DNA of 64,000 nucleotides. It comes from Pseudomonas bijieensis (GTDB taxonomy: Bacteria; Pseudomonadota; Gammaproteobacteria; Pseudomonadales; Pseudomonadaceae). A model generated the notes under the pieces. The model searched no databases and had not been told where the DNA came from. It worked only from the letters and a program-made list of their open reading frames with translations. The DNA is taken from positions 3,657,501 to 3,721,500 of the forward strand of contig NZ_CP048810.1 in NCBI RefSeq assembly GCF_013347965.1, in the 5' to 3' direction. Of the stretch, positions 1 to 15,530 are shown piece after piece (position 1 is the stretch's first letter; the number at the start of each line of letters is the position of its first letter). Made by a program: the position numbers and the translations under genes.

Positions 1-50
1 ACCAGCACCAGCCTCGGCAGACGGCTGTCGACCCGAAACGACAGGCTCAC
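1..50 (-). CDS. 5' end of an unidentified protein (partial)
   Basis: A GTG at 50-48 overlaps the TGA stop of the upstream cytochrome b561 gene in a GTGA arrangement, typical of translational coupling. The frame then stays open to the window edge and gives about 16 residues beginning (V/M)SLSFRVDSRLPRLVLV. That looks like a short basic N-terminus leading into a hydrophobic segment, so an inner-membrane protein is possible. The fragment is too short to name a family. This call rests only on the overlap and the open frame. Confidence 0.35.
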   Translation of the reverse strand, partial: MSLSFRVDSRLPRLVL

Positions 51-589
51 CGTTGCGCTCGCTCAAGCGTGCCCGCAGGCTTGGCAAAGGACATTCGCCG
101 CACCACTCTGCGCCCGGAAAACTCATGCCAGAGCACCGCGCACAGGTGCAGCGCGACGAGCATCGAAAGCACCACGCAAGACAGGGTGTGGACGGTGTTG
201 GCCAGCTCGATCAACGTCGGATCAGCCAATGGCTGGGGGAAGCGAACAAGGCCGAAGACACTGATGGCGCTTTTCATCATCAGCACGCCGGTCACCAGCA
301 CGACGCCGATGACCAGGTAGATCAGCGCATGCACCGCCGAGGCCAGCCTCTTGCTCCCTGAAAGCGCCGTCCCGCGCGGCTCCAGTTCGTAAAAAAACAG
401 CCAGGCCCGCCACACGAAAAACGGAATGAACAGCGTGGTCAGCGACACATTGAGTGACCCAACCCACTGTTCGGTCGAAGCTGGCACCGGATTGAACGCC
501 ACATAAAAACCGGACGCCAACGCCCATAAGATAATGACCGCCGACAGCCAGTGCAGCAGCACCCGGCGCCTGGAGTAATGGATAGACAT
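47..589 (-). CDS. Cytochrome b561 family protein
   Basis: A 180-aa integral membrane protein with four hydrophobic helices. Histidines sit where b561/Ni-Fe hydrogenase b-type proteins bind two haems: LLHW near residue 13, AVHALIYL near 87, the NTVHTL helix near 133 and ALHLC near 146. Family members carry electrons across the inner membrane, usually from quinol to a periplasmic partner; the partner here is unknown. A GTG lies directly before the ATG at 589, and I take the ATG. The stop overlaps the start of a further leftward gene by GTGA, so the two are probably one operon. Confidence 0.85.
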   Translation of the reverse strand: MSIHYSRRRVLLHWLSAVIILWALASGFYVAFNPVPASTEQWVGSLNVSLTTLFIPFFVWRAWLFFYELEPRGTALSGSKRLASAVHALIYLVIGVVLVTGVLMMKSAISVFGLVRFPQPLADPTLIELANTVHTLSCVVLSMLVALHLCAVLWHEFSGRRVVRRMSFAKPAGTLERAQR

Positions 590-656
590 CACTGCGCACT
601 CGTCTGAAGGCCCCAGGCAACCCGTGTGGATCGCCTGGGACCATGCCTGTCAGGAC

Positions 657-2123
657 TTACAGCTTGTCCCAGGCGCTTTGCCAGGAGGCACCGACACCCG
701 GTTCGAAACCGTTCGACGTCGGGCTGTACTGTTTGCAGTAGCCAGACGCAGGGAACGGCTTGCACTCGAAGACTTCGTCAGTCTTGGGCTGCAGCACTTT
801 CGTGCCTACGGTGTAGTCGCTGATGCCTTCCGGGAACACGAAGTCGTACTCGATGCCGGCGCCTTCGCCAGTCAGGGTGACGGCTTGGGTATCCTGGCGA
901 GTGGTGCGTCCGTCTTCGGTGGTCCCCACCAGCGTCAGGGTGTGGGCGCCGGGGGCGCTGCGCACATCCAGGTTCAGGCCGGTGCTGCCTTCACCCACAG
1001 TCTGGCTCACGGCACCGACCTGTTTGTTCTTCTCATCGAACAGCGTGGCTTCAAGGTTCATCCGGCGGTTTGCCTGCGCAGTGAACGCCATGCTGATCCG
1101 ACCTTTGTCGAGGACGTACTCTGGTTGCAGGGAGGAAATCTCCATGCTGGCGCTGGCGTCTTCCTGCATGTCCAGTTGCACTTCATAGCGATTCACACCG
1201 CTTTCTTTCTGGGCGTACAGGCTGTTGGCGCCCTTGACCGGCGTGATATTGCCCTCATCATCACGAATACCGGCACGAATCAGGGCATGGGCGTTGTTGA
1301 TGGCTTCGGCCAGTTTGAACGACCAGTTCTCAGCCTTGCCTTCCTCGGCGTTGTCGATGCTGATTTCTACGCTGTACTGGGCATTTTCGCCGGTGGCGGT
1401 GAATGCCCGGGCCTTGACCTTGTCACCCACCAGCAGCTGGGTCGATGGCGCAATGCTGCCCACCGCCGACCAGCCGCCCGGCAACGCGGCTTCGGCGAGG
1501 ATGTTTACATCGACCGGGTCGTAGAACGCGTTATCGGTGTCGCCTACTGTCCAGACGGCCAGGATGACGTGATGACCCGACTTGCTGTCAGGAATGACGC
1601 AGTTATGCGGGGCACCGCCTACCGGCACTTGATTGCCACCTTCCACCGTACAGAACGGCGCGCTGTCGAACGAGGCACGCTTGAGCGCTTCGTTCGGGTT
1701 CCAACCGTCGCGGGTAATGAAGTATTCGTGTTTGGTCGCCGGGTGCGCGGCGGAGTATTGCCATTGAAAGGTAATGTCCCGGTCCCTGATTTCAGTCAGG
1801 TGCCAGCGCGAAGCCGATTGCGCATCGAGGGCAGAGAACCGGGCAATGCCGCCACTGGCGATTTTACCGTCGATAGGGCCTTGCAGCGGCGCACCACCTG
1901 CACCATTCGGGAAGCCCTTGAAGGTTTCACCGGTACTCTGCGGTTCGTATTGCGCGCCACCGCACTGTTGGTTGACACCTTTCTGGCACAACAGCGCACG
2001 GGAAGGCGGCACTTCGACGAAACCGTGGGCAAACACACCCTGGGACGCCACCATCGCCGACAACAGAACTAACGACGAAGCACACCCCGTTAACACACTG
2101 TTCTTCTTGAAGTTGTTGTTCAT
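657..2123 (-). CDS. Secreted chitin-active lytic polysaccharide monooxygenase (AA10, GbpA-like)
   Basis: A 488-aa copper enzyme that oxidatively cleaves chitin. Residues 1-32 are a signal peptide (KK, hydrophobic core, cleavage after VFA). Cleavage leaves His33 as the mature N-terminus, the first arm of the histidine brace. His127 (SAAH before a TKHEYFIT stretch) is the likely second arm and Phe200 (NAFYDPVDV) the axial residue. The catalytic domain spans roughly 33-215. It is followed by a GbpA-like middle region and a C-terminal CBM73/CBM5-like chitin-binding module (about 425-488, with Cys and Trp). The total length and module order match GbpA-type proteins. It is monocistronic, and its mRNA start carries an AACAACAAC motif suggestive of Hfq/Crc control. 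Confidence 0.93.
   Translation of the reverse strand: MNNNFKKNSVLTGCASSLVLLSAMVASQGVFAHGFVEVPPSRALLCQKGVNQQCGGAQYEPQSTGETFKGFPNGAGGAPLQGPIDGKIASGGIARFSALDAQSASRWHLTEIRDRDITFQWQYSAAHPATKHEYFITRDGWNPNEALKRASFDSAPFCTVEGGNQVPVGGAPHNCVIPDSKSGHHVILAVWTVGDTDNAFYDPVDVNILAEAALPGGWSAVGSIAPSTQLLVGDKVKARAFTATGENAQYSVEISIDNAEEGKAENWSFKLAEAINNAHALIRAGIRDDEGNITPVKGANSLYAQKESGVNRYEVQLDMQEDASASMEISSLQPEYVLDKGRISMAFTAQANRRMNLEATLFDEKNKQVGAVSQTVGEGSTGLNLDVRSAPGAHTLTLVGTTEDGRTTRQDTQAVTLTGEGAGIEYDFVFPEGISDYTVGTKVLQPKTDEVFECKPFPASGYCKQYSPTSNGFEPGVGASWQSAWDKL
2112..2123 (-). promoter_or_regulatory. Putative Hfq/Crc CA-motif at the LPMO start codon
   Basis: Directly after the ATG the mRNA reads AACAACAAC, matching the AAnAAnAA signature that Hfq-Crc binds in pseudomonads to block translation under good carbon supply. 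Repression of a chitin-degrading enzyme by preferred carbon sources would make sense. The motif is seen; the regulation is inferred. Confidence 0.4.
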
Positions 2124-2411
2124 ATAAATTCCAGACTACTCATCGAGATTGAAAAGACGTATCACCGTCATCTTGAAAGGTGCGCTGGGTCGTTCAGCGC
2201 TGAACCTGACAAGCGCCGAACCTTATAGAAAGTTGAATATTTCCTATGTAGGAAAAATCTCTCAAAACAGAAGGAATGATCTCTGAAGCCATTTCTATTA
2301 CATAGTTCGAGAAACTTCTTACGAATAGAAATAACTATCAAACAAACACAAACAGATACTTCATACAAAACAACTAACGAGTTTCACATTGAGCCGAATA
2401 AACAACCGGGC
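2124..2411. other. AT-rich intergenic region upstream of the LPMO gene, with a near-perfect palindrome
   Basis: This gene-free stretch is much more AT-rich than its surroundings, especially 2220-2380, and must hold the LPMO promoter (leftward). At 2240-2255 it contains TTTCCTA-TG-TAGGAAA, a 7-bp inverted repeat with a 2-nt centre and the size of a dimeric regulator operator. I see no convincing -35/-10 pair that can be tied to it. Confidence 0.5.
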
Positions 2412-2447
2412 AAAAAAAAGCCTGTCCGGCACGGGTCCGGACAGGCT
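2412..2447 (-). terminator. Rho-independent terminator of hemE
   Basis: An 11-bp perfect stem (AGCCTGTCCGG / CCGGACAGGCT) with a 7-nt loop. On the leftward transcript it is followed by a run of eight U. It lies 20 bases past the hemE stop. Confidence 0.92.
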
Positions 2448-2466
2448 GGGTGACACAGGGTGGCGA

Positions 2467-3534
2467 TTACGGGTGATATTGCGCCGACAACTCATGTACC
2501 GCCCGCAGGAAGGCACCGGCGTGTTCCGGGTCGACTTCCGGGGTAATGCCATGGCCGAGGTTGAACACATGGCCGCTGCCGCTGCCGTAGCTGGCCAGGA
2601 TGCGTCCGACTTCAGCGCGAATCGCTTCGGGCTTGGCGTAAAGCACGGTCGGGTCCATGTTGCCTTGCAGGGCGACCTTGTGACCGACACGCTCGCGGGC
2701 GTTGCCAATGTCGCAGGTCCAGTCCAGGCCCAGGGCGTCGGCGCCGGCATCGGCGATGCTTTCCAGCCACAGGCCGCCGTTCTTGGTGAACAGGATCACC
2801 GGGACTTTACGACCTTCATGCTCGCGGATCAGGCCACTGACGATCTTGCGCATGTAGGCCAGGGAAAACTCCTGGTACGCTGCCGCCGACAGGTTGCCGC
2901 CCCAGGTGTCGAAGATCTGCACCGCTTGCGCACCGGCCAGGATCTGGCCGTTGAGGTAGGACGTGACCGATTGGGCCAGCTTGTCCAGCAACAGGTGCAT
3001 GGCTTGCGGGTTGTCGTAGAGCATCGCCTTGGTCTTGCGGAAGTCCTTCGACGAACCGCCTTCGACCATGTAGGTGGCCAGGGTCCAAGGGCTGCCGGAG
3101 AAACCGATCAGCGGCACGCGACCGTTGAGTTCACGGCGAATGGTGCTGACCGCGTCCATGACGTAACCCAGGTCCTTCTGCGGATCGGGAATCGGCAGGG
3201 CCTCGATATCAGCCAGGGTGCTGATGACTTTCTTGAAGCGCGGACCTTCGCCGGTCTCGAAGTACAGGCCCTGGCCCATGGCATCGGGAATGGTCAGGAT
3301 GTCGGAGAACAGGATCGCCGCGTCCAGTTGCGGATAGCGATCCAGCGGCTGCAGCGTGACTTCACAGGCGAACTGGGGGTTCATGCACAGGCTCATGAAG
3401 TCACCGGCCTTGGCGCGGCTGGCGCGGTACTCCGGCAGGTAGCGACCGGCCTGGCGCATCATCCATACGGGGGTGACGTCCACGGGTTGCTTGAGCAGGG
3501 CGCGAAGGAAACGATCGTTCTTCAGGGCAGTCAT
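2467..3534 (-). CDS. hemE: Uroporphyrinogen decarboxylase
   Basis: A 355-aa cytosolic enzyme of haem biosynthesis that converts uroporphyrinogen III to coproporphyrinogen III by removing four carboxyl groups. The N-terminal signature [16 protein letters not shown] (about residues 19-34) carries the conserved arginines that hold the substrate carboxylates. A second signature, [17 protein letters not shown], lies near 143-159, and Asp/Tyr active-site positions are present. The length equals the family norm. The gene stands alone with its own terminator and follows gltD on the same strand, about 280 bases away. Confidence 0.97.
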   Translation of the reverse strand: MTALKNDRFLRALLKQPVDVTPVWMMRQAGRYLPEYRASRAKAGDFMSLCMNPQFACEVTLQPLDRYPQLDAAILFSDILTIPDAMGQGLYFETGEGPRFKKVISTLADIEALPIPDPQKDLGYVMDAVSTIRRELNGRVPLIGFSGSPWTLATYMVEGGSSKDFRKTKAMLYDNPQAMHLLLDKLAQSVTSYLNGQILAGAQAVQIFDTWGGNLSAAAYQEFSLAYMRKIVSGLIREHEGRKVPVILFTKNGGLWLESIADAGADALGLDWTCDIGNARERVGHKVALQGNMDPTVLYAKPEAIRAEVGRILASYGSGSGHVFNLGHGITPEVDPEHAGAFLRAVHELSAQYHP

Positions 3535-3581
3535 GTCGGCATCCGGAAAAAAAGTGCGGGCATTTTCTCAGAGCGCGACGC

Positions 3582-3609
3582 AAAAGGCACGGCAAGAGCC
3601 GTGCCTTTT
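3582..3609. terminator. Bidirectional terminator hairpin between gltD and hemE
   Basis: AAAAGGCACGGC and GCCGTGCCTTTT form a 12-bp stem with a 4-nt loop. It is symmetrical, so both strands end in a U run. It can stop leftward transcription coming out of gltBD before hemE. Confidence 0.75.
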
Positions 3610-3680
3610 ATCTATCGGGGCAATTTGTCGCGGTGCAACTCGATCTGCTTAACACTGCAAAATGACTGTGGGAGGCATTT

Positions 3681-3785
3681 TTGTGGGAGCAAGGCTTGCC
3701 CGCGATGAAAACACTGCGGTCTCCTGGGTACCGAGGCGCCTGAATCGCGAGCAAGCTTTGCTCCCACAAAGCTCGCTCCCACAGG
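3681..3785. repeat. REPIN (two inverted REP sequences) downstream of gltD
   Basis: Inverted arms of the GTGGGAGCAAGGCTTGCCCGCGAT type enclose a ~45-base spacer, followed by a partial extra REP (GCTCGCTCCCACAGG). The spacer and arms closely resemble the copy near 62986-63076. Confidence 0.85.
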
Positions 3786-3813
3786 TTTACTCCATTGCAA
3801 CTCTGGATCGAGG

Positions 3814-9714
<5,901 letters not shown>

Positions 9715-10063
9715 AGACACTTTCTCACCAGGCTGCCTCTAATCGAGGCAAATTTCTTTTCAATTCAACCAGTTGCATGCCGCGCCGAACGTACGCCAGC
9801 TTTGCGGGGGCCAAAGGGAGGTCATTGTACACACCGACACAGAGGCTCACAAATTTGACGACGAACTGTCGCAAATCCATGTCGCATTTGTGAAAGGTTT
9901 AAAGCTATATGCTGTGCTAGTCAAAACTTTTTTGGGTTCGACCGCTACGACTCAAACACTACTGTGACGCAGACACCACAAGGCGCGCGGCCTGAAAGGT
10001 CGCCCGCCCTTGCGGAATTTTGAGGTTGCCGGGAGAGGCGGCCTGGGTAAGGCCGCCGAATCT
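9715..10063. other. Intergenic region between the AAA/SPOR gene and gltB
   Basis: About 350 bases with no gene. It holds the gltB leader and promoter region and, at 10037-10057, a GC-rich hairpin (GGCGGCC / GGCCGCC) just past the AAA/SPOR stop with no U run behind it. That hairpin may be a weak or Rho-assisted terminator. Confidence 0.5.
9896..9924 (-). promoter_or_regulatory. Possible sigma70 promoter of gltBD
   Basis: On the minus strand TTGACT (9924-9919) is followed after 15-17 bases by an AT-rich TTTAAACC segment that could serve as -10. The -35 is good and the -10 is poor. It is the best candidate in the gap but remains speculative. Confidence 0.3.
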
Positions 10064-11647
10064 TCAGCGAGTTGCAGCCAGTTCCTGTTGGACGCTGGCG
10101 ACAGTGCGAGGCCAAGGTTTACCAGCCTGAACCTTCGCTGGCAAGGCCTTGATAGCGGAAACGGCTGCATCACGACTGGCAAAGCTGCCGTAGGTGATGA
10201 CATACAGTGGCTTGCCGTTGAGCACTTTCTTGAAATAGCGGTACTCGCCGCCCTGCTCCTTGACGAAGTTCTGCGCCGTGGCTTCAGAGCTGGTGCCGAG
10301 GATCTGCACCACGTAGTTACCCGGTGCCTGGCCGGCGTACCAGCTACCGCCCGCGGCCTTGGCCGGAGCAGCAGGCTTGGCGGCCGGTGCTGGCGCGGCA
10401 GGCTTGGTCGCGGGCGCTGGAGCCGGGGCAGGCTTGGCGGTGGCTATCTGGGTCGGTGCCGGAGTCGGCTTGGCCGCCGGAGCAGGCGTTGGCGTCGGCG
10501 CAGGACCGGCCGGCACGCCCGCCGGTGGTGAGGTGGTGGTCACGGTCGGCGGCACGTCGCTGCTGTCGTCGATCGGTGGCGCCGCGCCGTCGTCGCCTTC
10601 GGTGATGCCACCGGCCGCTTCGGCCAGCGGGCCGCGCATGACCGGCTGCGACTGGCCGACCAACGGCAGCGGCATCGGCTGGGTGTTGCCGGCGAATTCC
10701 ACTGCCGGAGCACCACCGTTGGGTTGCGGCGTACCCTGACCGAGGGGCAGTTGCGCCTGCTCGTTGGCAGGAGTGCCCGTGGTCGGCGCCTTGTTGCGAC
10801 CCGGCATTAGCCAGGCGGCGGCAACCGCGACCACGACGACAGCGGAAATTGCCAATACGTGTTTCTTCGGCATGTTGAACCCCATACTTGGACGCTTCAC
10901 CGCTGAGCGGCTGGCAATCATGACTTCGATCAGAGCATCGCGGGCGACCTGGTTGATGTTGCCAGGCCAACCACCTGCGCTTTCGTGAATCTCAGAGATC
11001 TGATCGGCGGTAAAAAGTTCGATACCCCGGCCCGCCCCCTCAAGACGCTGGGCCAGGTATTCACGCGTCTCTTCCTCGGTGTAGGGCGCCAGCTCGATAA
11101 CGTGGAAGCGCTCTTCCTCAAGACTCAGTTGATCCAGATCAGCGATCAGCGACGACTCGCCGAACAGGAACACATGGGGACGACCTTCCGGCGCACCGGC
11201 AGCCAGGGCCAGCAGGGCTTCCAGGGCCGACTCGTCGAGCTGCTCGGCGTCGTCCACCAGCAGATAGACTTCCTGCCCGGTCAGCGCCAACTGCACGATC
11301 TGATCGAGAATCGCCCCGATTTCGGCCTGGGCGACATTCAGCGCCTGGGCCACCTGGCGCAACACACCGGCGGCATCGCCGGCGCCGCGGGCGGAGACCA
11401 CCACGCTTTGCACCGACTGCTTGTTGGTACTGGCCACCAGGGCCTGGCGCAGCAAGGTCTTGCCGCTGCCCTGGGGACCTGTGACCACCAACAGCAACTG
11501 GCTGTAGCGTGCCAGGTGATGCAACTGGCCCAGCACCGGTTTGCGCTGGGCGGGAAAGAACTTGAAGCCCGGGACCCGTGGAGCGAAAGGGTCATGACTC
11601 AATTGGAAATGGCCGAGGAAAGCCTCGTCGGCATGCAAACTAGTCAT
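10064..11647 (-). CDS. AAA ATPase with C-terminal SPOR domain (DamX-like)
   Basis: A 527-aa protein. The N-terminal half is a GspA/ExeA-like AAA domain with Walker A GPQGSGKT (57-64) and a Walker B YLLVDD near 130. A transmembrane helix follows (about 258-280, rich in A and V), then a long Pro/Ala/Thr-rich periplasmic linker. The SPOR domain at about 435-510 (YVVQILG ... YVITYGSF) binds denuded peptidoglycan glycans at the septum. It sits where damX sits in other gammaproteobacteria, 10 bases behind aroB, so a role in division or cell-wall processes is likely. The ATPase half is a pseudomonad feature that E. coli DamX shows only in altered form. Confidence 0.88.
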   Translation of the reverse strand: MTSLHADEAFLGHFQLSHDPFAPRVPGFKFFPAQRKPVLGQLHHLARYSQLLLVVTGPQGSGKTLLRQALVASTNKQSVQSVVVSARGAGDAAGVLRQVAQALNVAQAEIGAILDQIVQLALTGQEVYLLVDDAEQLDESALEALLALAAGAPEGRPHVFLFGESSLIADLDQLSLEEERFHVIELAPYTEEETREYLAQRLEGAGRGIELFTADQISEIHESAGGWPGNINQVARDALIEVMIASRSAVKRPSMGFNMPKKHVLAISAVVVVAVAAAWLMPGRNKAPTTGTPANEQAQLPLGQGTPQPNGGAPAVEFAGNTQPMPLPLVGQSQPVMRGPLAEAAGGITEGDDGAAPPIDDSSDVPPTVTTTSPPAGVPAGPAPTPTPAPAAKPTPAPTQIATAKPAPAPAPATKPAAPAPAAKPAAPAKAAGGSWYAGQAPGNYVVQILGTSSEATAQNFVKEQGGEYRYFKKVLNGKPLYVITYGSFASRDAAVSAIKALPAKVQAGKPWPRTVASVQQELAATR

Positions 11648-11657
11648 CGGAATCTTA

Positions 11658-12758
11658 TTAACCTTTAAGCTGAGCCAGGGCGCGGTAGTCCGCTCCCAGC
11701 GTGGCCTGTAGAACTGCTTTCGGATAATCGTCGGTCACCACCGCTTCGCCCATGTGGCGCAGCAGCACCAGACGCAGACGACCGTCGATCACTTTTTTGT
11801 CGATTGCCATGTGTTCAAGGAAATCCGCCTCAGTCATTTCCTCGGGCGGAACCACCGGCAGCCCGGCGCGCTGGAACAGACGAATGCCGCGATCGCGCTC
11901 CTGCTCGCTGATCCAGCCCAGGCGCGCAGACATCTCCAGGGCCATGACCGTGCCGGCCGCAACCGCCTCGCCATGCAGCCAGACACCATAGCCCATATGG
12001 GTTTCGATGGCATGGCCAAAGGTGTGGCCCAGGTTGAGCGTGGCCCGCACTCCCGACTCCCGCTCATCGGCACCGACCACGGCGGCCTTGGCGGCGCAGG
12101 AACGTTCAATGGCGTAGGTCAGGGCCGCCTGATCCAGTGCACGTAGACGGTCGACATTCTCTTCGAGCCAGCCCAGGAACGGCTCGTCGCAGATCAGCCC
12201 GTATTTGATGACCTCCGCCAGCCCCGCAGACAGTTCACGGGCAGGCAAGGTGTTGAGGGTAGCGGTATCGATCAGCACCACGTTGGGCTGATAGAAAGCC
12301 CCCACCATGTTCTTGCCCAGCGGATGGTTGATCCCGGTCTTGCCGCCCACTGACGAATCGACCTGGGACAGCAGCGTGGTGGGGATCTGGATGAAATCGA
12401 CGCCACGCTGATAGCAGGCGGCGGCAAAACCGGCCATGTCGCCGATCACGCCGCCACCGAGGGCAATCACCGTGGTGCGCCGATCGTGCCGCGCACTCAG
12501 CAGGCCGTCGAAAATAAGCTGCAAGGTTTCCCAATTCTTGAAGGCTTCACCGTCGGGCAACACCACGGAAATGACCGAGAAGGCCGACAGGCTGCGGGTC
12601 AGACGTTCCAGATACAGGGGCGCGACGGTTTCATTGGAAATGATCGCCACTTGCCGCCCGGCGATATGCGGCGCCAGCAGTTCGGGCTGGTCCAGCAAGC
12701 CTTCGCCAATATGAATCGGGTAGCTGCGCTCGCCCAGGTCGACCTTAAGTGTCTGCAT
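11658..12758 (-). CDS. aroB: 3-dehydroquinate synthase
   Basis: A 366-aa enzyme, second step of the shikimate pathway, converting DAHP to 3-dehydroquinate with NAD and a divalent metal. Visible signatures are [14 protein letters not shown] and [18 protein letters not shown], which form the NAD/substrate site, and the metal-ligand histidines in [12 protein letters not shown]. The start is the ATG at 12758 ([15 protein letters not shown]). An in-frame ATG 14 codons upstream lacks family support. It follows aroK in the same operon. Confidence 0.96.
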   Translation of the reverse strand: MQTLKVDLGERSYPIHIGEGLLDQPELLAPHIAGRQVAIISNETVAPLYLERLTRSLSAFSVISVVLPDGEAFKNWETLQLIFDGLLSARHDRRTTVIALGGGVIGDMAGFAAACYQRGVDFIQIPTTLLSQVDSSVGGKTGINHPLGKNMVGAFYQPNVVLIDTATLNTLPARELSAGLAEVIKYGLICDEPFLGWLEENVDRLRALDQAALTYAIERSCAAKAAVVGADERESGVRATLNLGHTFGHAIETHMGYGVWLHGEAVAAGTVMALEMSARLGWISEQERDRGIRLFQRAGLPVVPPEEMTEADFLEHMAIDKKVIDGRLRLVLLRHMGEAVVTDDYPKAVLQATLGADYRALAQLKG

Positions 12759-12906
12759 GTGTCCCCACAGTGAAGATGGAATCAGGCGTCCTGCCTGCAA
12801 TTAACGAAAGTCCACGGTGCTTGTTCTGACGCCAGTTAATGGCCATCCGCCACGCCCCAGCCGGGCCACGACGGGACGTCGAGGATAGCGCATTTCGCCA
12901 AGCGCA

Positions 12907-13425
12907 TTAACGGGGAGGCAGTTGCTGAAGACGATCAAGGATGTCGAGCACCACCATCCGCGGCGGCCGCTCGTCGGTTTCCACCACCAGGTCGGCGATC
13001 TCCCGATACAACGGGTCACGCAGCTCCAGCAGATCCCGCAGGGTTTTGGCCGGGTCGGCGGTACGCAACAGCGGACGGTTGCGATCCCGGGCCGTGCGGC
13101 CGACCTGTTGTTCGACGGAGGCATGCAGGTAGACCACTCGTCCGCCGGCATGCAGCGCCCGACGATTGGCTTCGCGCATGACCGCGCCGCCGCCGGTGGC
13201 CAGCACCACGCCATCGAACGCGCACAGCTCGGCGATCATCGCCTGCTCACGGTCACGAAAGCCCGGTTCGCCTTCCTTGTCGAAAATCCATGGGATATTA
13301 GCGCCCGTGCGCAATTCAATTTCCTTGTCGGAATCTTTGAATGGCAGGCGCAGCTCTTTGGCCAGCAAACGGCCGATGGTGCTTTTTCCAGCGCCCATCG
13401 GCCCTACAAGAATCAAATTTCGCAC
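12907..13425 (-). CDS. aroK: Shikimate kinase
   Basis: A 172-aa kinase phosphorylating shikimate at O3. It has P-loop GPMGAGKST (about 9-17), the substrate-binding Asp and Arg of the SDKEIE and FRDRE segments, and the GGGAVM shikimate-binding loop. The start is a GTG four bases after the pilQ stop, so the gene is translationally linked to the pilMNOPQ operon. Length and start agree with other pseudomonad AroK proteins. Confidence 0.96.
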   Translation of the reverse strand: MRNLILVGPMGAGKSTIGRLLAKELRLPFKDSDKEIELRTGANIPWIFDKEGEPGFRDREQAMIAELCAFDGVVLATGGGAVMREANRRALHAGGRVVYLHASVEQQVGRTARDRNRPLLRTADPAKTLRDLLELRDPLYREIADLVVETDERPPRMVVLDILDRLQQLPPR

Positions 13426-13429
13426 AGAA

Positions 13430-15517
13430 TCAACGACTCACAGCAATCGCCTGGTTGTTCATGATACGCGGAGTGAGGAACACCAGCAGCTCGGATTTTT
13501 TCTCCGAGACTACATCACGCCGGAAAAGGCGGCCAAGATACGGCACATCGCCAAGAAATGGCACCTTATCTACAACCTTGCTCTGAGTATTTGAGAAAAC
13601 CCCGCCAATCACAATGGTCTCGCCGTCATTGACCAAGACCTTGGCGTTGACCTCGTTTTTCTTGATTGGCGGCACATCCTGCACCTTGTTCAAGTAGTCC
13701 GGTTCATCCTTGGTGACTTTGACCTCCATGATGATGCGGTTGTCCGGGGTGATCTGCGGAGTCACCTCCAGCGACAGCGAAGCCTCCTTGAACGACACCG
13801 ACGTGGCACCGCTGGAACTGGCTTCCTGATAAGGGATTTCCGTGCCCTTGAGGATTTTTGCCGTCTCCTTGTCGGAGGTCACCACCTTGGGCTGGGAGAC
13901 GATTTCGCCGTTGCCGGTCTTTTCCATGGCCGTCAGTTCAAGGTCCAGCAAGACGTTGTCGGTAATGAACGCAATGCCGATGCCCGAGGTATTGCCCGAG
14001 GCCCCCATGTCGACGAACGGCTGGTTGGTGCTGGTGCTGCCTGGCGTGCCAATGGTGGTGGAATCGCCGGTGGTCACCCCTGAGGTGTTCCAGTTGCCCT
14101 TGTTCTGAATCGACCCACCCCAGCGCACACCCAGGCTTTTGTCGTAGTCGACGTTGGCCTCGACAATCCGCGCCTCGATCATCACCTGGCGCACCGGAAT
14201 ATCCAGTTGCGCCACGATCCTGCGCAGTTCGTCGAGCCGGTCCTGGGTCTGGTAGGCAATGATGTTGTTGGTGCGCTCATCGACCGTGATCGTGCCGCGC
14301 TCGTCGGCTTTCGCCTCGGCACTGGTCACCGACTGGAACAGCTTGGCGATGTCCGCCGCCTTGGCGTAGTTGACCTGCAACAGCTCACGCCGCAGTGGTG
14401 CCAGGTCGGCAATCTGCTTCTGCGACTCCAGCTCCTGGCGCTCGCGAGCGGCAATTTCATCGGCCGGAGCCACCAGCAGCACGTTGCCGACCTTGCGCTT
14501 GTCCAGACCCTTGGTCTTGAGCACCAGATCCAGCGCCTGGTCCCAAGGCACGTTCTGCAAGCGCAGGGTGATGCCGCCCTGCACCGTGTCGCTGGCCACC
14601 AGGTTCAGGTTGGTGAAATCGGCGATCAATTGCAGCACCGAGCGCACCTCGATGTCCTGGAAGTTGAGCGAGAGCTTCTCGCCACTGTAGGCCGCGCGGT
14701 CGGCGTTGCGTTTTTGCAGGTCGTCGACGGTCATGGGACGGACGCTGACGGTGAGCTTGTTGTCGGTCTGGTAGGTCGAGTAGTCGAAGGTGCCGCTGGG
14801 TTCGATGCTGATGGTCGCCCGGTCGCTGCCGGCGCTGGCATTGACGAACTGCACCGGGGTGGCGAAGTCCTTGACGTCCAGGCGCACCCGCAATGGCTCG
14901 GGCAACTGGGTCCTGGCGAAATTGAGGATGATCTTGCCTTCGCGCTCCTGGATGTCCGGGGCGATGGACGGATCAGACAGATCAATTACCACGTTGCCTT
15001 CGCCCTGGGTCCCACGCTGGAAGTCAACCCCACGGATCGCCTTGCCCACTGGCGCACTGGCCCTCGCGGGCGCCGCGCTGGCAACCGCCGTGCGCGGGGC
15101 CTGGACGGTGTTCTTCGCAGCAGCGCTCTTCGCAGAGCCCCCCTTGCCGACCACCACGAACAGATGGTTACCTTCGACCCGGGTATCGTACGGCGCCAGT
15201 TGGGTAAGGCCGATGATCAACCGGGTGCGATCCCCGGCCTCGACCACGGTGGCGCTGCGTGCATTGCCCCCGCCCAGGTCGTGGTTCTTGCTGGCCAGTT
15301 GATTGGTCACCCCGGGCAGGTCCAGGGCAATCCGGGCCGGTTGTTCGGTGGTGTAGCCCCGAGGAGTCGGCGGCGGACCATCGAAGGTAAGCTTCAACTC
15401 GACACGGTCTCCCGGCAACGCCGCCACATCCAGCGTCTTCAGACTGGCCCCATGAACCATCGGCGACAACAGCGCTATCCATAGCGAAATACCGAGGGCT
15501 GAAAAAATCCTGTTCAT
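13430..15517 (-). CDS. pilQ: Type IV pilus secretin PilQ
   Basis: A 695-aa outer-membrane secretin through which type IV pili extend. It has a signal peptide (about 1-23, ending HGA). Two AMIN domains follow (about 28-125 and 160-260) that anchor to peptidoglycan, then an STN/N0 domain (near 290-360), an N1 domain, and the C-terminal secretin domain ([15 protein letters not shown] then [11 protein letters not shown]). Gene order pilM-N-O-P-Q is complete upstream. Confidence 0.96.
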   Translation of the reverse strand: MNRIFSALGISLWIALLSPMVHGASLKTLDVAALPGDRVELKLTFDGPPPTPRGYTTEQPARIALDLPGVTNQLASKNHDLGGGNARSATVVEAGDRTRLIIGLTQLAPYDTRVEGNHLFVVVGKGGSAKSAAAKNTVQAPRTAVASAAPARASAPVGKAIRGVDFQRGTQGEGNVVIDLSDPSIAPDIQEREGKIILNFARTQLPEPLRVRLDVKDFATPVQFVNASAGSDRATISIEPSGTFDYSTYQTDNKLTVSVRPMTVDDLQKRNADRAAYSGEKLSLNFQDIEVRSVLQLIADFTNLNLVASDTVQGGITLRLQNVPWDQALDLVLKTKGLDKRKVGNVLLVAPADEIAARERQELESQKQIADLAPLRRELLQVNYAKAADIAKLFQSVTSAEAKADERGTITVDERTNNIIAYQTQDRLDELRRIVAQLDIPVRQVMIEARIVEANVDYDKSLGVRWGGSIQNKGNWNTSGVTTGDSTTIGTPGSTSTNQPFVDMGASGNTSGIGIAFITDNVLLDLELTAMEKTGNGEIVSQPKVVTSDKETAKILKGTEIPYQEASSSGATSVSFKEASLSLEVTPQITPDNRIIMEVKVTKDEPDYLNKVQDVPPIKKNEVNAKVLVNDGETIVIGGVFSNTQSKVVDKVPFLGDVPYLGRLFRRDVVSEKKSELLVFLTPRIMNNQAIAVSR

Positions 15518-15530
15518 TGTTCGAGTTCCA

